Positions 58,007 through 64,000 of a stretch of 64,000 nt of DNA are shown here, piece after piece. Source of the DNA: Monocercomonoides exilis (lineage: Eukaryota; Preaxostyla; Oxymonadida; Polymastigidae); contig LSRY02000052.1 in the NCBI GenBank assembly GCA_001643675.2, forward strand, positions 558,001 to 622,000, given 5' to 3'. Every line of letters begins with the position of its first letter. The first letter of the stretch is position 1. Made by a program: the position numbers and the translations under genes. The notes beneath the pieces were generated by a model. It searched no databases, had not been told where the DNA came from, and saw only the letters and a program-made list of their open reading frames with translations.

Positions 58007-59200
58007 AAAATTTTGAAAAATAAGGAAAAAAAGAGGTCATTTTCTATTGAGAAAATTGATTTTTTTGTTTTATTTTTTTTGGAAAAAATACAATATTTTT
58101 CTTATGAAATATCTTTTTTACTACTTATCCCCTCTCATCTATTGATATAATTTTTATTAAAATCTAATATGTATTCCTCATGCTGTCATCATTTTTTATT
58201 TTTTTTAACTTTATATTTTTTTTTAATTTTTTATTTTTGATGAAAATTGGATAGAAGATATATGATATGATAATATTAATTGTGATGATATAATTGAAAG
58301 AATATTGTTAGTTGTGGTTGAATAATAATGAAAAAATAACATTCTGAAATATCAACAAAAATAAGATACTTTTTTGTTTGCTCAGAACCAACCATCAATA
58401 TCAGTATTCTTATATGTTATTATCATCTTTATTATATATATTATATTATATAAAATAACCAATTGAATTCAACTTTTCTTTGTGATGTTATTATTTTTTT
58501 AATTTTTTTTATTTTTGATATTATTTTTTTATCTCAACAACTGACTTTTTCTTTCTATTGAAAAAATTCAACAATAATGATATTATGATATTGTATATAA
58601 TATAATTTTTTAATGTTAATCTGTCCATCAAATTTGAAGATAAAAAAATAATTTCAATTTTTTGTTAAAAACAATAAGAAAATTATTTTTTTTATTTTTA
58701 CGGAACTTTCATTCCATCTCAATTTTTATATCAAATAAATAGTATTCATATAACACATCTCTATTATTTTTATTTTTAATATTAAAAGAAATCCTCTTGA
58801 GAAATAATTTTTTTAACCAAAATTTTCAATCTTAATTAATATTTTTCTTGTTATTCCATGAACAGATAAATTTGAAAATAATATTATGTATAGGTTATGA
58901 GGGGTGTGGAATGTGTTGGTGTATAGTGAGATTGGTAACAAACTGTTTTTGAGAAGTCGAATTCTTAACATAGAAAAATGGTTTTGATCTAGATCAAACT
59001 TTTTTTAAAAAAATTGATATTTTCATAAGAAGTAGGAATTAGTGGTTGATGAAAAGTTACGTATATGGGTAATAATATGAGGGGAATTGATTGGTGTGAA
59101 AATCAGAAATTAATTGATTCAAATTGTGGAATGATATGTTAAATAAAATTTTTTCAGTCAAAATTTACTTAATTATTTTTAAAATATCTCGATGAATAAA
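58007..59200. other. Extremely AT-rich gene-free region
   Basis: A/T homopolymers and TATAT runs (for example around 58430-58450) dominate. No gene, tandem repeat or hairpin worth separate listing was seen. Confidence 0.5.
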
Positions 59201-61199
59201 TTTTTCTAAGTTGTGAGACTTTACAGGAGTGTTAGTTGGACCAATTGTGAATTTTTGAAGTCAAGGTCAAAAATTCGAAAAATGCGAAATTTTTCATTTT
59301 TTCTGATTAAGTTGAATTTAGCTCAAGTTAGTCAGAAAAAATGAAAAATTGGTGAAAATCGGTTTTTATGAAAGTTGTGATCGAAAGTTATGAAAACACA
59401 AAAAGTTCGGATAATTCACGAATAGTCCGCTGAATTTTTTTCTCGGGCCAGATTGGTCTGGTTAGTGAGAAAATGTGATATGAAGATTTTGACTGAAAAA
59501 GTGGTGATCTTAGATCAACGACCGAAAAATATGAGGTCTCAGATTCCTTTGATAATTGGCAGGTGGCAAGGACGTGGGCCCCTTATAAACATACTCGAAT
59601 CTAAATTTTTTCTACCGAGCGGTTGTGGCAGGGCAGTGCGGACAAGTTGGTCATTTTGACTGAAAAAATGAAAAAAATTTTTTTTCTCGAAAATTTCAAA
59701 GTCGATTTAAAATATGATTAAACACATGAATGTGAGTTGTAATGTTGTATATTGGTGATTTTTAATTGGATACACTTATCTGTAGTTTTTGAGTTATAAT
59801 CGAATTTTTGAGTGAAAAAGGTCATTTTTGAGGTAAATCGAGTATAACTCCAGAAGTAATGGCCAGATAATTTTGATATTAATGTATGATATATGTGCAT
59901 ATAGTTTGATAATAGCATGCATATGGGTGTTGGTGGCGGGTGTCTGGCAGGCTGTCCAGAAAAGAAATAAATTTTTTGACTTTGACTGGGGGTGCCTGGT
60001 TGGTGAAGTCACAGAGAGCGAACCAGGGGCAAGTGGCTGAATCGAAACACATATGACCGGCACAGTAACCCATGCCCGGATGTGGCCAAACGGCGTTACG
60101 ATCGGCCCAGTGGTTGCTGAGAAATTCCAGCGGCTAGTTGTTTTGAGTTCGGTTCTGATTTTTCACATAGAAAAATGACTTGGGGGTATTGACTTGGTGA
60201 TGCTGTGGAGTGTGAGAGGAGGGCAAGTGATCGGAGTTAGAGGGATATGTTGGGGAATGTTAGTAGATGTGAAATGTGGTGTAATTGCTAAGAGATTGGC
60301 CCAGTGGTTATTTCTGCACACATCAGTTAGTATATTTTTCCTTTAAAAATTGAATATTTTCTATGATAATTTTTCTATGTGATTTTGACTGCCCGACCTC
60401 GAAGTGCCATCTTTTTCGAAAAACTCACAGACTCAATTTGAGTTTGACTGAAAAAGGGGTTGAGTGGAGGATATCTGTGGAAGGGCTGATGGGCAGGGCT
60501 GGCAAAGGCCACAGGGCAAGTAGCGAGTAAGGCGGGCTATGGGCTGGGCCTATGGCTGGGCAGGCCCTGTGGCTTGGCCTGGCTCTATTCCACATATACT
60601 GTATTTCCCCAGTGAGAAAAAGTGAGTGAGGGTGGTGTGTTGGAAGGGTCGTGGAGCTTTACTGGTGAGAGCCAGAGCTCCAGAAACAAAAGTGACAGTG
60701 TGCGCACAGACTGTGGCTGCATGCTGGGCAGGGTGCTGCTGGGCGTCTCTGGATCCTTCTGGCTGGGTGGGTCAGACACTCACTTTTTTCACTGGAAAGA
60801 CTGACTGGAAAACCATCTTCATCGGGGTGTATCTTTTTATCGGTCATAACTTACAGCTTGGCTGATGTGGGCAGAGTGGGCGTGTGGGCAGTGGCTACAA
60901 GGCTGGGTGGTGGGAGTCTGGCTGGGCTGGCTGGCTGGGCTGTGGTATAAGAAAAAGAAGGTGAAAAATGACTGGGCCAGCCATTGAGGCACCCCATCTC
61001 TTTCAACGAACCTATCTCCTCAGGTGTTGGAGGGAGAGCTCCAGAAACAAAAGTGACGGTGTAGCGGGGGACCAGGGCTGTGCAGTGGGCGGGGTCTGGT
61101 TTGTGGGCTGTGGGCCGGGCCGGCTGGGTGGGCTGTGCACTGGGTTTTGTTCAGTCACTTTCATTGAAAAAACCTCAAATATGGAGAATGACCCCGGGT
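59201..61199. repeat. Degenerate dispersed repeats, GC-rich patches
   Basis: Short phrases recur: GAGCTCCAGAAACAAAAGTG at 60673 and 61041; CCATCTTTTTCGAAAAACTC at 60408 and again at 61208; CTTTTTATCGGTCATAACTT at 60832 and again at 61950; GGCCCAGTGGTT at 60105 and 60298. G-rich CTGGGCTGG runs lie at 60480-61140. ORFs here are short and lack any family features. It reads as old, rearranged copies of a repeat, not genes. Confidence 0.55.
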
Positions 61200-63330
61200 G
61201 CCCAGACAAGAAAATCCATCTTTTTCGAAAAACTCATAGACTCAACTTTACTACACTGAGGTTTCCTCGATTTTTGTGACTTTTGATACTAGAAATACAC
61301 TATGAAAATGGGGTGTCTGAAAAACCTGCTTTGATACTAAAAAAGGGGAAAATTACACTACGCCGAGGTTTTTGTGTCGTAGTGTAATAAGGATGATTTT
61401 GATACTAGAAATTTGAGCTCCTAGGAAAAGTGACTAAATTACACTACACTTCGAAAACCTCGGCGTAGTGTATTTCGAGGTTTTTGATACTAGAAAATTT
61501 TGTCTATGTAATTTCTCTATGAAAAATACACTGTGGACCTTTCATGTTCACAGACTCATAGCGCCTCAGGGGCAAGTCAGCGAAACTTCTCGTTGCCATA
61601 GAGGGTCTCGCTGCACACTCGCTCTACACAATGGTCGCAACCCTGAATCCATCCTATGTGATGCCCTGAAGTTACACACCAAATACTCATATCTTTCCTA
61701 TCAAAAACCCTTTCTCAATGATATTTTACACTATGGACCCTGTATATTCCATGGGTCATAGGGAACTACCTTTAAGAGCTGGAAAGTTCTTGATGCCATA
61801 GGGCAAGTAGCTATGCTCTTGGAGTATCCAATGGTAGTAATATCTTTGCCCTCGGTCCATATGCCTTTTCATTATACTCAATATACTGACATTCATATAT
61901 GATTTTTTCACTTTTTTCATAGGGTACCCATTGTGTTCCCACTGTCATATCTTTTTATCGGTCATAACTTACAGACATGCCAATGGTGCTGTGGGGTGGG
62001 CATGCCCTGCAGGTACATTGTGGCACACATTCGGCTGGTGGGCTGTGGCTCGGCTGAGGGCTGTGCCAGAAAAAGTGAGTCTTTTCCATTGACTTTTTGA
62101 GTGACTTGGACGCTCCTCATTGGCTGGCCTGTAGCGAATCACACAGGAATCTGGGAAAGTTCTCGATGCCATAGGGAAACTCGCTCCACACTTGCTCTAT
62201 CCATTGGTGCTATCGCCATTGCCACTGCTCAACTTCCCTTATATCTATGGTCGATATACTAGTATCCTTCCTATGAAAAACTCCTTTTCAATGAAATTTT
62301 ACACTAGGACCCCCTATGTTTGTTGGATCATAGCTCCACAGGGTTAAGAGCTGGAAAGTTCTAAATGCCATAGAGGGTCTAGCTGCACACTGTGCCTAGC
62401 CAATGGCAGTATCCCCATCTGGCTCCTATGTAATGCCACACCACTACACTCAATATACTACTATCTTTCATATGAAAAATACACTGACAAAATATTGACT
62501 GGGAACTCTTATGTTCCAGCCCTTGTAGTGCCTCAGGCTTGAGAGTGCGAGACTCGAAAATGTTATAGAGGGTCTAGCTATACTCTCCCTCTATCCAATG
62601 GTAGTGGTAGGATAACAACCTCTCTATTTGCTTTGGAGCCATAGGCAAAATACATGAACTTTTCATAGAAAAAGTGACAGACCTCCCCTGTGTTCCCGCT
62701 CTCATATCTTTTTACTGGTCATAACTTACAGCCAATCTGATATCACTGCAATGTGCCTACACACTGTGCCTACAATATGGCACACATCCAGTGTCTATGC
62801 CCTGCCTGTGTATTCCACTACAGCCATTACACTCACTTTTCATAGGGAAAGTTGACTCAGACCCCCTTATGTTCCAGCCCTTGTAGCTTGCCAGGCTTAA
62901 GAGCTGGAAGGCTGGAACAAAAAACCAGATGAAAGGCAGTGAGGGCATACACAAGGTGGTGTGGTAGTGGCAAGGCTTTGGTGTGTCCCCATCCCAAGAA
63001 ACACTATGGAAGGATACTAAAAATTTAAACCTAGTTTGAACCTAGTATCATTTTTGGGGATTTTCACTAGGCCGAGGTTTTCGCGACGTAGTGTATTTGG
63101 GGCACTTTTGATACTAGCCGATATTTTCTAGTATCAGTATACTCTTTATTACACTACGCCGAGGTTTTGGTGGCGTAGTGTAATTTTGAGATTTTTTAGT
63201 ATCAAAGCAGGTTTTTCGATGACCTCGTTTTTGTAGTGTAATTGTAGTATGAAAAAAGGAAAAAAACGCGAAAACCCGGGCGTAGTGTAATTGAGTGTAT
63301 GAGTTTTTTGGAAAAGATGGTGTTTGTAGT
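61200..63330. repeat. 2.1-kb repeat complex with ~300-bp inverted, hairpin-bearing flanks
   Basis: The left flank (about 61200-61500) reappears inverted at about 63000-63330. Both contain CCATCTTTT.C.AAAAACTCATA at the outer edge and AAAACCTGCTTTGATACTAA (61321-61340, inverted near 63193-63220), with several TACACTACG hairpins and GATACTAG motifs. Perfect stems: 61352-61362 with 61378-61388 (11 bp), 63148-63160 with 63172-63184 (13 bp, ATTACACTACGCC), and 63109-63117 with 63128-63136 (TGATACTAG). Between the flanks lie the ~199-bp repeats listed separately. No coding gene was found. An unusual mobile or structural element is the likely explanation. Confidence 0.65.
61535..62920 (+). repeat. 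Degenerate tandem array, ~199-bp period
   Basis: Units share a core reading roughly GAGCTGGAAAGTTCT, ATGCCATAG, then GG..TAGCT, and CTATCCAATGGTAGT. Using the CCATA anchor, copies fall at about 61600, 61800, 62173, 62372 and 62567; spacings are 200, 373, 199 and 195, so one unit seems missing or replaced at about 61990. A partial copy follows near 62905. Divergence between units is large, which indicates age or rapid drift. Confidence 0.6.
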
Positions 63331-64000
63331 GCGGGCTATCGGGGATTTTTACGGAAGTATACTTAGGGGGACACCCCCCGAAAAAATTTTTTTTCTGACT
63401 TCATTTTTTTTCGACAAAAGTTGTCTGGTGAGGATAGTCTGAGCCAGGGCTTATGTGATATGGGGTTAGTATAGAAGTGTGACTTGTATATGAAACTCCA
63501 TAGGAAAAAAAGTGGATTTTGAATGAAAAATTTATATAGGGGGCTGTCTATTAGACTGAGGGATTGTGTAATAGTGGTCTATTGTATATATATGTATATA
63601 GTATTATGTCATATGTATAGCAAATAGGTGAGTAGGCTTGTATGTTAAGGAAGATAGTATATGGTATTTGAATGGGAATAATATGTATATGTCTCTTTGA
63701 ATGAAATACCTTGCATGATTATACAGAAACTCACTGAGTGAAGTATAAATGAAGGTGGTTCAAAAAGAGTGGGTTTGTTGGTTCTGATAAGAATGAAAAG
63801 CAACATGTGATTGTATATAAGGGCATCACAATACATGTTTTATGAAAACATCTTCTGGTAGCAATGGCTGATCAGATGGGTCGAATAATAAAGTGAGTTG
63901 TTTGAATCTTTGAGTCTGATGTGTAATAATGTTGGATGAAGAGGTTTGGATGACTCTAATAAAATCGATGTGTCTGAGAAGTTGTTGTGAGAGAGTGCTA
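63331..64000. other. Gene-free window end
   Basis: AT-rich, with TATATGTATATAG-like runs near 63585-63610. No ORF of interest. The repeat complex does not clearly continue here. Confidence 0.4.

Noticed and set aside
60585-61279. Short ORFs in the G-rich repeat region
   Set aside because: Trp/Gly/Leu-rich products of CTGGGCTGG runs on either strand, no family signal, interrupted between repeat copies.
61285-63270. Possible CRISPR-like array
   Set aside because: Repeats are diverged, of unequal spacing and in inverted flanks; the surrounding genome is eukaryotic.

Overview
The window reads as nuclear DNA of a unicellular flagellated eukaryote. Housekeeping genes are split by many very short introns (mostly 45-60 nt, GT..AG, donors often GTTTG or GTATG). 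Intergenic DNA is very AT-rich. Several proteins carry long polyserine runs, and TAA and TGA both act as stops, so the code looks standard. Pectin-lyase/PMP-like surface proteins with GGAI repeats, a probable dynein heavy chain, gamma-tubulin and polyserine-rich giant proteins are compatible with a metamonad such as an oxymonad. That placement is inference. No rRNA, tRNA, CRISPR or prokaryotic operon signal was seen.

Layout. 0-12 kb: end of a dynein-heavy-chain-like gene, a type I PMP-like surface protein with an apparent frameshift, a five-exon unknown, CCT2 (minus) and gamma-tubulin (plus) sharing a 185-bp divergent promoter. 12-17 kb: a truncated PMP-like gene bracketed by a short inverted repeat, and a broken member of an unknown helical family. 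17-29.4 kb: an island of mobile DNA, with a 1.9-kb foldback element, then a 10.3-kb palindromic element whose two ~2.24-kb arms each carry the same damaged pogo/DDE_1-type transposase. A second, diverged DDE_1 element with its own terminal inverted repeats and small MITE-like repeats is nested in its centre. 30-35 kb: dense single-copy genes: a C11orf65/MFI-like protein, ribosomal protein L17 (uL22), an LRRC61-like LRR protein, and U1A/U2B''-type snRNP protein. 35-51 kb: two giant genes, a BLTP3/UHRF1BP1-like bridge lipid-transfer protein (3023 aa, chorein N-terminus) and a 1994-aa acidic coiled-coil protein. 51-55 kb: a small four-exon unknown, CHMP5/VPS60 (eight exons), and a second broken copy of the helical family seen at 15.8-17 kb. 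55-64 kb: no gene found. It holds a GC-rich hairpin cluster near 57.6-58.0 kb and, at about 59.2-63.4 kb, a hairpin-rich repeat complex with ~300-bp inverted flanks, ~199-bp degenerate repeats and recurring GATACTAG and TACACTACGCC motifs.

The recognisable genes serve ordinary cell functions: tubulin/actin folding (CCT2) beside microtubule nucleation (gamma-tubulin), motor-based transport (dynein), splicing (U1A), translation (L17), endosomal ESCRT-III (CHMP5) and membrane-contact lipid transport (BLTP3). CCT2 and gamma-tubulin are functionally linked because CCT folds tubulins; the other neighbours show no operon-like logic. The least explained parts are the palindromic transposon with identical disabled transposase arms and the structured 57.6-63.4 kb tract. 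Exon coordinates were worked out by hand from splice signals, reading phase and family alignment from memory, so they should be treated as models.
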